From positions 1 to 64,000 of the forward strand of contig ADNK01000825.1 in assembly GCA_000320545.1 (NCBI GenBank): a stretch of 64,000 nucleotides of DNA. Direction: 5' to 3'. Below are positions 35,503-45,944 of this stretch, one piece after another (within the stretch, counting starts at the first letter, position 1; each line of letters opens with the position of its first letter). The stretch comes from Bigelowiella natans CCMP2755 (Eukaryota > Cercozoa > Chlorarachniophyceae). Under the pieces are notes generated by a model. It did not search any database. It saw only the letters and a list, made by a program, of their open reading frames with translations, and was not told the DNA's origin. The translations under genes were made by a program, and so were the position numbers.

Positions 35503-36539
35503 CTTTTGTCTGATGAACTACGGTATGCCTGATCTATTTTCTGTAATCCTCACCCATCCAATTTATCTGCTCTTTTGCCTTATTTATAGATGTGCGGGGG
35601 CTACTCTGAAATCATCTTCAAATATTCGCTAAGAAAGCTGACGACCGACACTATTGACAGAAAGACTTTCACTAATTTCATTATCAACGCTATGCTTCGG
35701 TTCAAGTGCCCATTTCCCTCCAAGTACTCGGTGACGCGAGCCTTGCGATTCCTTGCCTTAGCGATTGTTGACGAAACTGTCATACAAAAGGTACTGATTG
35801 TAGTGGTAAGCCAGCAGGAGAGTTGTGCAATATATGAGTGCATATCAAAAATAATATTGGTATTGGAGGCGTTTACAACACGTGCAGCAATTCCTTATCA
35901 TCCGCAATTTTTCTATTTTCTATATTTTTGTAGGTTCTGAAGTATACCAGGCTCGAGAAGCAGAAGCCGAAACTGTTCCGCCGTAAATCCAAATTTCTCA
36001 AAGCCTCAGGGGGGGGTGGCAGCACAACAACGCAGTCAACGCAAGGAGCTGTCTCAGAATTGTATGGGCGCCTTCTGGACAGTAAAATAGAGAGAAAGAA
36101 TTCAAAGAAGGCCTACATTGGAGCAGCAAAGGTTTGGGCAGTACAGGCGGAATTGTTTGCACTCTCATCGTTTCTATTCTTCCCCACAAACCCCTTTTCG
36201 ATTAATATGTTGGAATTGATTTAATTTAAGTAATTGATATCCAAGCATATCATTCTCGCTTTCTCCCTTTCTCGTATACAGGGGCGAATGCCCAAAAAGT
36301 GGTTCACGGATATGATAAAGGCGAACCCATTCGAGGATCTTGTGGTGGAGGGTATTATGGCTAGTTGGCACAAATACACTCCTACTGGAAAACTCAACGC
36401 AGCCGGCTTCGCAGACATTCTTGAAGAGATCATCAAGTCCACGTTCACCCGCATTACATCTGGGCGTAAGGACAAGGTGAGCAAACCTGTTACGATTCTC
36501 TATCACTATCTGCTTTGTTCTCTGTATATCTTCTGCTTA

Positions 36540-36613
<74 letters not shown>

Positions 36614-37673
36614 TCCTTTCTATTGGCTTCTCCTACGTTAATAAACGATACTAAGTGTTGTCTCTATCTTCTTGCTTTAGGAATTGGATGATATTGACAT
36701 GGACGCCATCATCACGTTGCTCACAGGAACAAAGCCTACCCAAACTCAGCAACACCTTTGCGACTTTTATAAGTCCGAGAAGCTTGCAGCTGCTCAGGTT
36801 CGACTCGAGCAGAACACGAAAGGAGGTTCTGAAGCTGGGCGCAAGGGTAAGAAGAACCGTCGAAAGAACGACAAAGGCCGGCAACAAATAGAAGGAAAAG
36901 AGGGCGATTCAGGTTTGACTCTTGAGCAATTTGGAAAGTTCATGGCCCGTGCATGGAAGCACGAAGCAGACTGCGGAGAACCCGCGCGCGCCCACGCGCG
37001 ATATTTGGGTGCGCTGTTTCTGTTGTCGTTTGAGGACTCAGCCGTGATATCGATGGAGCAGGAACGCTTGGAGCTGGAAGAGTCCGGTAAACTCGAGGAA
37101 AAGCGTAAAAAATACTCGGTCGATGATGAAGACCCCAATAGTGAGGGAAAAGACGGGAAGGGAAAGGATAGCGGCGACTGGAGAAAATTCGAGTACGGAC
37201 TTGACTTAGAATTTTCAGACGGTGAGAACAGCGAAGGGGAGAGTACCGATGAGGAAGAGGCTGCTCTCCAAGAGGACGCTGAGGTTGAGCAGGAGCTTCA
37301 AGCTCAGCCCAAGGCTAAACAGGCTCCACGCCGAAAGAAGAAAAAGAAAAAGAAGAAGAAAAAACGCCGGTATGAATGGAACGAGAGGCACTGGGTGTTG
37401 CCCTCTAAAAACGACCGACAGGTAAGCTCGCCCTTTAAGTCATCGTTCGACTCTCAAAAAATCCATTCCGTTCGTGCTGACGGCTCGAGTTACATCAATC
37501 CAACCAAGATGAACAGGACCGGCTTGATGAGGCTTCCCAGGCTCAGGGGTCTTGTCAAGAGCTATGGCTACAAGCCAACGAAAGCTAATGCACAACAGAA
37601 CTTAGGATCCTCAGCTTCATGTCGATTGCCTGTTATTGAGGAACCTAGAAAACATTCCGCTGGTACCAGATAA
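34711..37673 (+). CDS. Basic/acidic protein with EF-hand-like half motifs, unrecognised family
   Basis: Seven phase-consistent exons: 34711-34828, about 34962-35034, 35224-35404, about 35589-35790, 35935-36132, about 36283-36477 and 36682-37673 (stop). Exons 1, 3, 4, 6 and 7 each carry one copy of a short pattern like the second half of an EF-hand: SLTKIEFEHVL, KIDASQFKAVL, TIDRKTFTNFI, KLNAAGFADIL and LTLEQFGKFM. No acidic Ca2+-binding loops are left. The last exon is long, with an acidic stretch (DEEEAALQEDAEVEQE), a Lys-rich run of about ten K near residues RRKKKKKKK, and a conserved-looking tail (SYINPTKMNRTGL). Likely a nuclear or cytoskeletal scaffold, but this is only inference from charge. 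A strong donor sequence (CAGGTAAGC at 37420) lies inside the last exon and may signal an alternative splice. Confidence 0.75.
35436..35501. repeat. (CT)n(CA)n compound microsatellite
   Basis: Located in the intron after the exon ending at 35404. A (GT)n(GA)n tract at 36,545-36,610 lies in a later intron of the same gene. Confidence 0.92.
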
Positions 37674-38079
37674 TAGAATGCTGAGTCTCTCCCCCTTCAT
37701 CCCTTCTCAAGAAGAAAGCGGCAAGTTTACATAAATAAGCAAGCATTCACTTTTCCATGAGATATAGCTAGTGTCGAGGTTCTTGTGGCGGTCTTCGAAG
37801 TTGAGATTCAAACGTTTGTAGATTACTCTCCGTTGATAGTGGTGGAGAAACGCGTACAATAAGACGATCTTTCACCCAACGGCAAGAAGTTTTCGCCAAA
37901 ATATGATCTATTCCTATTTTTTTCTTGTAGAGATATTTGAAAACGATTCTTTCTCCTCAGACCCACAATGTGAATCTCCCAAGTGTAAAAAAATGTAACG
38001 TAATTTTACTGTTCTATGAGTATTTCGATACTCCTTTTGGAATGGAAGTGGCGCATGTATCGATTTCCAACTTTCCCCC

Positions 38080-38500
38080 CATTCAAATTTGATATGTGCA
38101 TGTAATCGATCGAAAACCAGATTCGTTGAAGTTACAACCAGTCGAATTTGTCGAGCAAAAACTGTAGCCATGCACGTTGCAATTGCAGTGTCGTCATCAT
38201 GCACGCTGCACATGTGCATGCTTCGAGCAAGAGCAGTTGCTAATCGACATGCATGTGCATGCGTCACAATGACACAGCAGCACGCTGCACCGCACAGCAG
38301 TAGCTGTGAGCTTATGTGTGACAAGACTACAGCGTAGTCGATCTTAATGATGTGTAGCACGTGTACTGTAAACATTGCGCATGCGCTTGTGGCATAGTTG
38401 TTGTTACTGCTGCAGCAGCCGGAGCGAGCTCCAGAATCCGCTGCCCATCATCCCGATGAGCAACATGGCGTGTGTTGTACAGTGCGTAGCATAGCATGTG
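38080..38500. other. TGCA/GCATGC-rich intergenic island E
   Basis: Tail-to-tail gap between the gene ending at 37673 and the MAPR gene ending at 38637. Dense in TGCATG, CATGCACG and GCAGCACGCTGCA words; CTAG is scarce here, unlike islands A, D and F. No coding exon is seen between 37,680 and 38,630. Confidence 0.6.
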
Positions 38501-38636
38501 TACAACTCACACTGTAAGTAATAATTTATTAGATTAGAGATCTATCTGGGCACGTCTGTTCGTATGGCACAGTATCATATATACGAACTATTAGTCTTCA
38601 GGTTTCGATGTTGCCTTCAGTTGCTACGACAGTTTT

Positions 38637-38767
38637 TCATTTCTTAAGCTTCCCAACAACTGGGTATTTTGATTCAAATCTCTGAACCCATTTTTGTAAG
38701 CTCTCTGCGTCCTTTTCCCTGTTTTGAACGAATAGGGGTTTGGCAATAATTTTAATTTTCCATGTCG

Positions 38768-38814
<47 letters not shown>

Positions 38815-39427
38815 CATATATTTATTTATTTATTTTGAAGGAATTCGAAAGTTACGTGAAATCGTCCATTCGAGGATCATCGACATCTTGCTGATCCATG
38901 GACATCTTGCCTGTATTCAAAGTGCTTAATCATAAAACAAATAAGACCAATGACCTTTTTTGCACCTACCCAATCCTCTGCTTGCATCTCTTCCGGCAAA
39001 AAGCCCATACATTGCACCAGGGCCGTAGAACTTAGCCTAGGTAGATGAAGGTGTAGTCGTAAAGTAGAGTAGAGTAGTAAACCAGTGTAAAAGTAAAGAA
39101 GATGGTTTCCCTCTTTAGGCGTGCTGAAGCTTAATTATTAACCTTTGACGAGACATCATATATGATCCCTTTCAGTGCAATGAAAATAGGTTTCCCATTT
39201 GTTCCGTCAAAGTATGTGAGCTCTGTTAAAACCACAGATGAACGAAATTTTACATTTGTGTCTCCAACAATGCTTTCATTACCTTTCCGCGTGTAATCCT
39301 TGTAATACTTTTCATTTCCATCGCTTGCTCGTGCTAGCTGCTCGATTTTATACATGTAACCACACAATGACTGAGGTTCGAAAGAGTGGGGGGGGGCAAT
39401 GAACACATCCACAACGTCTCCAGCTTT
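38637..39427 (-). CDS. MAPR-family (cytochrome b5-like heme/steroid-binding) protein, 5' end uncertain
   Basis: Minus-strand exons 39283-39427, 39143-39222, 38970-39036, 38856-38910 and 38637-38718 (stop TGA). All joins keep phase. The domain reads ELTYFDGTNGKPIFIALKG, IYDVSSKAKFYGPGAMYGLF, AGRDASRGLG, then KWVQRFESKYPVVGKL near the C-terminus. These match the MAPR signature (PGRMC/neudesin/Dap1), including the FYGPGxxYxxFAGRDASR block that sets MAPR apart from classical cytochrome b5. Family knowledge: these proteins bind heme through Tyr residues and regulate P450s and sterol metabolism, usually anchored in ER membrane. The exon 39283-39427 reads KAGDVVDVFIAPPHSFEP upstream. A further 5' exon (39472 to about 39570, RLSRRSILAVPTTGLSIAL) is plausible, but no start codon could be fixed and no N-terminal anchor is proven. 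Confidence 0.85.
38770..38818. repeat. (AT)n microsatellite
   Basis: About 40 bases of AT in the last intron of the MAPR gene. Confidence 0.93.
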
Positions 39428-40172
39428 CTGGTAAGCAAATCGCTTTGTCTACGACGGGTGGGGAAACATACCTTACTCCCTAATGCGATAGAAAGGCCAG
39501 TGGTGGGAACAGCAAGAATCGATCTCCGGCTGAGTCGAAAGGGAGTGGTTCTTCGCTCTTCAGCACTGAGGTAGTTCCTGTTCCTGCTTCAGGACATGAA
39601 TTTGATGTCTTCTCTCAGTTTCTACATGACAGCAATTTGCACTGAATGTGCTCAGAAATTCACATTATCACCATTCCAAAGAATAATATTTCCCTTTTAG
39701 CTACTCCAACCTTGTTACTTGTGAAAACGTGCGGACTTTGGGGCTTCGATGGGCAGTGGCCACGCTGCCCCTCCTCAACGAGGCCTACAATGTACACAAT
39801 GGAAATGGGTCACTATTCTACGACTAGGCAAGGCGGAAATTGTGCGATGAACTGTTACTCGAATGCCACTGGCGCAGGGCTTGGAGGTTGTAGGGACAGA
39901 GAGTAGTAGGAACGTGAGTGCAGTCGCAAGGGAGAGGGGCATGGTGGGGTAGTCGTTCCTGTTATGGCTGAGAATGCTTCTCCTTCTCGTTCTTCTACTT
40001 CTTAGTTCTTCCTCATCTCATGATTCATAGATTATTACCATATTTTACGGATCATAATTTTACAGCTGTAATACTTTTCGGGTCCGAAGACGTCGGTGAG
40101 CGAGCGAGCTGTGTGTCCGAGTAGGAACGGGAGAAAAGGAGAGCTGAAAACATCCTAAAATATTTGACGAAG
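39428..40172. promoter_or_regulatory. Divergent region between MAPR and phosphatase genes
   Basis: Head-to-head gap of about 700 bp that may hold a 5' exon of the MAPR gene at 39,472-39,570. The plus frame 39646-39906 has Cys and Trp but no splice partner or similarity. There are no CTAG/TGCA islands. Confidence 0.35.
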
Positions 40173-41900
40173 ATGAACATCTTGTTCTCACTGAACGACA
40201 ACAATAACAACAACTTATTCTCCCGAACACCACAGGACGAGTGTGGCTCTCGAATCTCCTCCCCACGAAGGAGCTGGTGGCGGATGGAAAGTCATTCAGG
40301 GAAGGCAAGGACCATGCGAACAGCGATTCGTTATTACCCACCTCAAAACTTCGGAATGGTAGAAGAGGACTTATACCGCTCCAGGTTCCTACTAGATTCA
40401 TGCAATGGGAGTTCTGGACGATGCTTCGGGAAGCTTTTTTTATTTTTACGATCGTCGATTGACCAGTTGGAAGTTTTTTCTATATATAATCTAACAGAGC
40501 TTCCCACATTACTAAATAGTCGTTCAAATCGAATATTATTCATTTGCTCACAGCGCTCCGACAAGCGTCAACTTTCCCTTTCTGGACACTCTGAAGCTGA
40601 AAACGATCATTTATCTCTCCCCTGATGACCCTTCAGATAAATTGTACTACCAATTACGATACGATATCTCCCATGTTCGCCTTAAAATCTTCTCGTAAAG
40701 CTCTGTTACTGTAAAAGAGTATGCATCATCTCAGCGCTTTCTTCGAATATGCCTTTAAGCTGCCACAATCAACTTTACCTTCGGCCATGTTCTCCAGGTA
40801 TCAGTTCTGCGAAGAGCAAAGTATTGCAGTCATCAGACCCGCTGAGGTAGGCCTAGTGTGATGGTGGCTGTGACATCAATATCCAAAACGCGTTTGATGA
40901 CCTGCTCTTCTGCTGCTGTTCAACTTCTGCCGGCTGTTCAGGATGTCACAACCCAATCAAAGCTTATGACCCTGCCCGAAGAAGCAGTTATACAGAGGTA
41001 TAGAACTTTAAATTTCTTATCAACCACTTTATCTACGAGATTAATCGGATCGATTTGATGGTTCTGCTTGATACCTCTTCGATTGACACATTGTGTTTCT
41101 TATCCCTCCTTTCTTGCATTATTTTGGTTCTTAGTTTAGACACCTTACTGGATAGGCGGCACTACCCAGTGCTTGTTTCCTGTCAGCTTGGAAGGCATAA
41201 AACAGGCATGGTAGTGAAACGAGATGGTGTACTTTTCTCGCAGCCACGTTTTCCATATTAAAGCTCAACTCCCCATGCGGCTGTTAAATACATCCTCTTC
41301 CTCGTTGTATGTTGATGGTGTAGGTTATAGGCTGCTTGCGCAAGCTCCAAGGATGGTCACTGAGCAGCATTTTCGCAGAATATCAACGATATGCGGTGAT
41401 AAGTTAACAGTACAATGAGATGATAGGGTGGTAATGGAAAGGTGAATGTAGTTACTACTCCTAATATTGATTGCAAGGGCTAAAACTATTATTTTACTAA
41501 TCTCAAAGGGGAAAACCCGAGTTCAGAATGAGCAATTTATTGAGCTATTTGATCGCGATCTTGTCCTGATACCTCGAGAATCACCTGCTGTTTGGTTTAC
41601 GGTACTTCAAATGACATTAACGTTATATATTTGCAAAACCTCACCTTCAATTTTCAAACATACCATTACCAATCATCTAATCCTCATCAATATAATCAGC
41701 GTCTTCGCGAAGTCCAACATCGGATAGTGGAGAGTAAACAGAGCACCAAACAAGAACAAGAGCAGCAGCGGGAAGAGGAAGGAGTAGAGAAGGGGGGGGG
41801 GGCTGGTCAAAAGCAGCACAAACAAAGATCACAGGGGAAGCGAGAAGAAGTAGGAGAGAAAGAAGTACCAGTCCCAGAAGGTAATATATTGGCGAAGTAG
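40173..41900 (+). CDS. Atypical dual-specificity phosphatase (PFA-DSP/OCA1/SIW14-like) with altered P-loop
   Basis: Eight exons: 40173-40384, 40554-40643, 40798-40846, 40942-40997, 41135-41210, 41324-41395, 41509-41601 and 41700-41900. They sum to 849 nt, i.e. 282 codons plus stop, with all phases consistent. Diagnostic blocks: PPQNFGMVEEDLYRS, VNFPFLDTLKLKTIIYLSPD, FCEEQSIAVI, LPEEAVIQ, LLDRRHYPVLV, IGCLRKLQGWSLSSIFAEYQ and NEQFIELFDRDL. The active-site loop reads V-S-C-Q-L-G-R-H-K-T-G: the Cys is present, but the usual His before it is Ser and the catalytic Arg at Cys+6 is Lys (AAA codon at 41198-41200). Family knowledge: PFA-DSPs act on inositol pyrophosphates or phosphotyrosine. With the Arg replaced, activity may be lost, as in some fungal OCA proteins. 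The C-terminus is Gln/Glu/Lys-rich. The start could also be a downstream Met (40284). Confidence 0.88.
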
Positions 41901-42289
41901 CGATAATAGTAATAAAACGAGAAAAGAATGATAGAATCACGAGGGACAGAGTGTTGATGACACAAGATTAAAAAAAAATCAGGTGGCGGGAAGGGAGAAA
42001 TAGCAGAATTAGTAGAAAAGAAAAAGGCGATCAATGTGATGGAGGAAGAAGCTAGAGAAGCGGGAGAAGAGTCCAAGGTCGTGTGTATTAGATAATCAAT
42101 GGTGGCGATGCTGATGAGGATGTTTTACTCACTAAAGTAACTTTTATGTATTTTGATTTCCCTTCCATCATGATGATAATGTTGACGGTATCGATGAGGC
42201 ATGTGCGTTGCATTGATGTTCGTGGCAGTTTTCGATAGAATTTAACTTTATCAACTACTTGTGGGTACTTTATTTATTTCCCCATCCAT

Positions 42290-42830
42290 GTTTTCACTTC
42301 TTTCTCAGTGGTCATTGCATCCTCATCGCCCTTTGAGCACAACGACATCTAATGCACTGCATCCTACTGATGCTGACTGTAATAGCGATGTCAAAAGATA
42401 GATTCGCATTATAGTGTACACGAAGGACATCAATAAAGTTTCCCTTTTCATTTAATAAAAATGGCATACTAGCATAGCTAGATAGCTTTTGCTTGTCTAG
42501 TTGTATCAATTGCATGTGGATCGTAGTGCCCAAACCGCCTCGGCAGCTCGTGGTAGGCTAGTAGGTGGAGATCAGCAGTCTGCAGTGCAGATCAGATTGT
42601 CTAGTTGCATTAAGTGCATGTTCTTGGCAATGTTGAATGGCAAGCTAGCTAGCTTGCAACGTCGCGGGCGCTAGCTCTAGAGCTAGCTAGGCTAGTAGGG
42701 CGTAACAACAATGCTACGCTTTGCACTATTACATCTAGACATGCCATTGCATTGCTAGATTTGATGATCTAGTGGTCGTGGCAGGTATCTTGCATTTAAG
42801 CTATGCTACATGCACGCAAGGACGACAGGT
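42290..42830. other. CTAG/TGCA-rich intergenic island F
   Basis: Tail-to-tail gap between the phosphatase (ends 41900) and the EF-hand coiled-coil gene (ends 42974). About 17 CTAG tetramers, clustered near 42,640-42,700 (GCTAGCTCTAGAGCTAGCTA), plus TGCA words. The first 390 bases of the gap (41,901-42,290) show nothing recognisable. Confidence 0.75.
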
Positions 42831-42973
42831 TGCACATCACATTGCTTATTGACAAAACTGAAATAAATAAAAATAGGGAATACACTACATATTGCCTTAT
42901 GAATAAATAATTACATGCATAATGATTTCCAATAATCATTGAATAAAATTTTAAGCACTTCAAATAATCACGA

Positions 42974-45493
42974 TTAGCGATGAAAGCAACAGGGGAAACA
43001 ACCGCCAAAAATGTTGTAACAACAGACCCAGCAGCATCCAGGTTCATCCTGGTAGTTTTGTAGTAACCGCCGCTTAACAAAAAAATAAATATCATATGGT
43101 GTAAGAAATTAAGGTAAGAGTAGTTAGAGTTATTACTTTGCCAAGCTTCACCTGCAGTGGATCCCCACTATCCGAATAACGGCTCCGATTGATCTGTAAA
43201 CGGTACAATAAATGAATCAGATTTACAACATTATGTGACAAATTTCTGACCTTTAAATTTTCTTTTTCTTCTGGTTTGTTTTTCAATGCTGATCCCCGGG
43301 TGCGCTGATGATTTAAGAGAAGCGTCACCTCATCTACGCGCATTATATGATAAAATGAAGTCAGGATTATGTAAATCGGATGTCACCTCAGAGCCTATAC
43401 CAGATCCCACGCTTATACTTCCTCCCATGTCATTCCTCAAATCGTCCCCGGAGCGACGCCGGCTGCGAATAGCAAAGCCTTCAAATAAAGATACCAATGA
43501 TTTTTAATTAATATACCCAAGAGCCGCTGATAAAGAATTTATTTCTTGAAGCTGATGCGTGAATGTCTCTTCATATTTAAATTTCATGTCTCTGGCTTTT
43601 TGACGAAGTTGCTCATTTTCAGCTCGTAGTGTGGAACAAATATTTGCTGCCATCTCAAGTTCCCTGCGAATCTCAGGAAACTGTGACAAGTCCGCTTCAG
43701 CCTTGGTATTGCGTCTAAGCATGGGTATAGGGTATAAGAAGACTTAATACAATTGTGCTTTCTTAATTAGTTATGTTACATGTTACATACCGCCTTCGAC
43801 TGCGGTTTGAGGTCGGGGAGTTCAATGAGACACTCATTTTTCTAAGTGAGTTTCGTAGGCCTTCATTATCTGTGTTGACATCTAGCATCTGTTGTTCGAG
43901 ATCGGTCCGTTTCTGAAATTGTTGACAGGTGGATATCATTAGTAGAACAATTATGAGGATTTCAATCCATACCTTCTCTTCTCTCTCTGCCTTCGAAATG
44001 AGATCAGCCGCCTTTTCTCGATGTACATCAAGATCCTTTGTAAGTTTGATGTTCTCACTTTCAAGCTTTTCGATTTTTTGTTTTTGTCGATTCCGCTCTG
44101 ATAGCAGGGTTTTGTTTTCCTCCTATGATATCAGGAAGATGTTTCAGAATATTAATTTCAGGGGGACTAGATGATACCTCAAGTTTGTCTAGCTGTCCTT
44201 GTAATATCATTATTTTGTTTCTAAGTTCCAAATATCTTTATTCATGAGTCCACACTCATAAGTTTTATATGATCTTTTACCTATTTGCGCGATCTTTATG
44301 CTCTAGTGTTGTCGCTAGGTCCTCAATGGCACGTTCCTTTGCTACATGTTCGTCAACCGCTGAGCTTTGCAAACGCTCAGTTCTTATATTTACTCCTAGT
44401 CCCTCGTAATCTGAACCCGCTGAGAGACGGTCAAGGTGTTTCTCGCTAAGTGCATCCTGAAACATGACATTTGGCTTTCTATAGTAGAATGTAATCTGTG
44501 CAAATTGTTGTTGCATTTGTTCAATTTCACCTCATTCGAATTTCGTTCAAATTTTCCAGGTTGGGATTTGTAATCTTGAAAAAGCTGTAGAAGGTCTTCA
44601 AAATCAATGGTATCTCCATCGTTCTTACCGAGTTCTTTATACAACTGTGCAACATAACTGTTTAAACCTCAGCAAATTAGAGGGCGGAAATTAGCATCCT
44701 TTGGACTTACTTGTGAAGCTTGTTCACTACTGAGTTCGCTACCAGTGTAGGAGGAAAAAAGGTTGATAAATTCGCTCTGTGTTAAGTGGCCATTTCCGTT
44801 TGAGTCATAGTTTTCGAATTTCTCTCTGAGCTCTTCAACACTGAAGTCATCGCTGGAATAAGAATGGTTAGTTCATATAATTCTGTAAACCATAGTTTTG
44901 ACAACACAAAACCTTGCTGCTCGACTCCGAGTTCCACCACTCCCTCTATCAGTTGGTCCGCTTCCACGTTCATTTTCTCTCCAATTCTGCAACGTACGAA
45001 TCAATGATTTTCAATTCAATCGAGCTTACGAAATAATCACCTCAAAATCTTTGGAAGTCATTGTATCGGAATTATACTTTGGCTTCCTATTACCTCTGGA
45101 AAACAAATACATTCTCTATAAATTCTGTTCGAAAGGAGTAATTGATTTTGGTATGTACCCTCCTATCCATTTTTCAAAGTCTTCCTTTGAAGGTGTCCGC
45201 TTCCATTCGTTTAAAAAATCATCGACTTTGACTTTACCCTCTACGGTCATGGTGCAAAGAAGATGACGTTGTGTTCGAAATCATTTTTATTTGTTTTTTT
45301 CACCCTCATCAGGATCCAACGTGTTGAAAAGTTCCTCCTATCAATGTAATTGATAAAAGTTAAGCAAATATACAAACAAAAATAAATGTTAACACACCGC
45401 AGTGATAGCCTTTTCAGATGTCTGGTTTGTATCTTCCAAGTCCTGAAGAATTTCTGGCAACGATTTCTTACGTTCCCTCGTTTCCGTTGTCAT
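42974..45493 (-). CDS. EF-hand and coiled-coil protein with Cys-rich C-terminal tail
   Basis: About 13 minus-strand exons. In-frame ATG 45493 (MTTETRERKKSLPEILQDL) is taken as start, but an open exon-like stretch at 45.64-45.79 kb (ETSFKPGILQAPNCGIVRVK) may extend it. Blocks in order: LFNTLDPDE joined to EGKVKVDDFLNEW (split EF-hand), NYDSNGNGHLTQSEF (EF-hand, near 44,800), LGKNDGDTIDFEDLLQLF (degenerate EF-hand, near 44,610), then heptad-rich coiled coil (NKIMILQGQLDKLE; RNRQKQKIEKLESENIKLTK; RAENEQLRQKARDMKFKYEE). The charged tail exons INRSRYSDSGDPLQVKLGK and RRLLQNYQDEPGCCWVCC are followed by YNIFGGCFPCCFHR and a stop at 42974. Eight Cys in the last ~20 residues suggest palmitoyl anchoring or metal binding. 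Likely a Ca2+-responsive structural or trafficking scaffold; the family is not identified. Confidence 0.78.
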
Positions 45494-45944
45494 CGCGGGG
45501 TCTTTTGATTTTTTTCGTGCTGGGGCTGGTGTGCCCAAACAAGACCTAGATTATGAACAAAAGGAACGCATTCTTTAAGAATGAATCGCACGAATCACTC
45601 ATACGACAAAAAATATTGTGTGAATTCACTATGAATAGCTAAATATCTTCTTTCTTGTGACTTGACTCGCACGATTCCGCAGTTTGGAGCTTGCAGAATG
45701 CCGGGTTTAAAACTAGTTTCGTAAAGAATGCAAGAGAGTTCAAACCAGGGCAGCACAGATACACTGCATTTGGAGAAAAATAGCAGCTCATTATACGGTG
45801 AGATTCTGAAGACAAGCTTACCTTAATGACTAATTAAATAAACGACATGCATCTTGTTTTACAATGGTTCAGTAAGAATACTCAGAGTCACCTACATTTT
45901 GTCACTGCGACAAAAAACTGTTTAACAAATGTGACCGGTCAAAA
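45494..45944. promoter_or_regulatory. Short divergent promoter region
   Basis: The TTGTCGCAG motif (as CTGCGACAA, 45905-45913) lies 32 bp before the ATG of the plus-strand membrane gene. A donor-like AAGGTAAGC on the minus strand near 45,830 suggests a 5' UTR exon of the coiled-coil gene, so the true intergenic space may be only about 100 bp. Confidence 0.4.
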
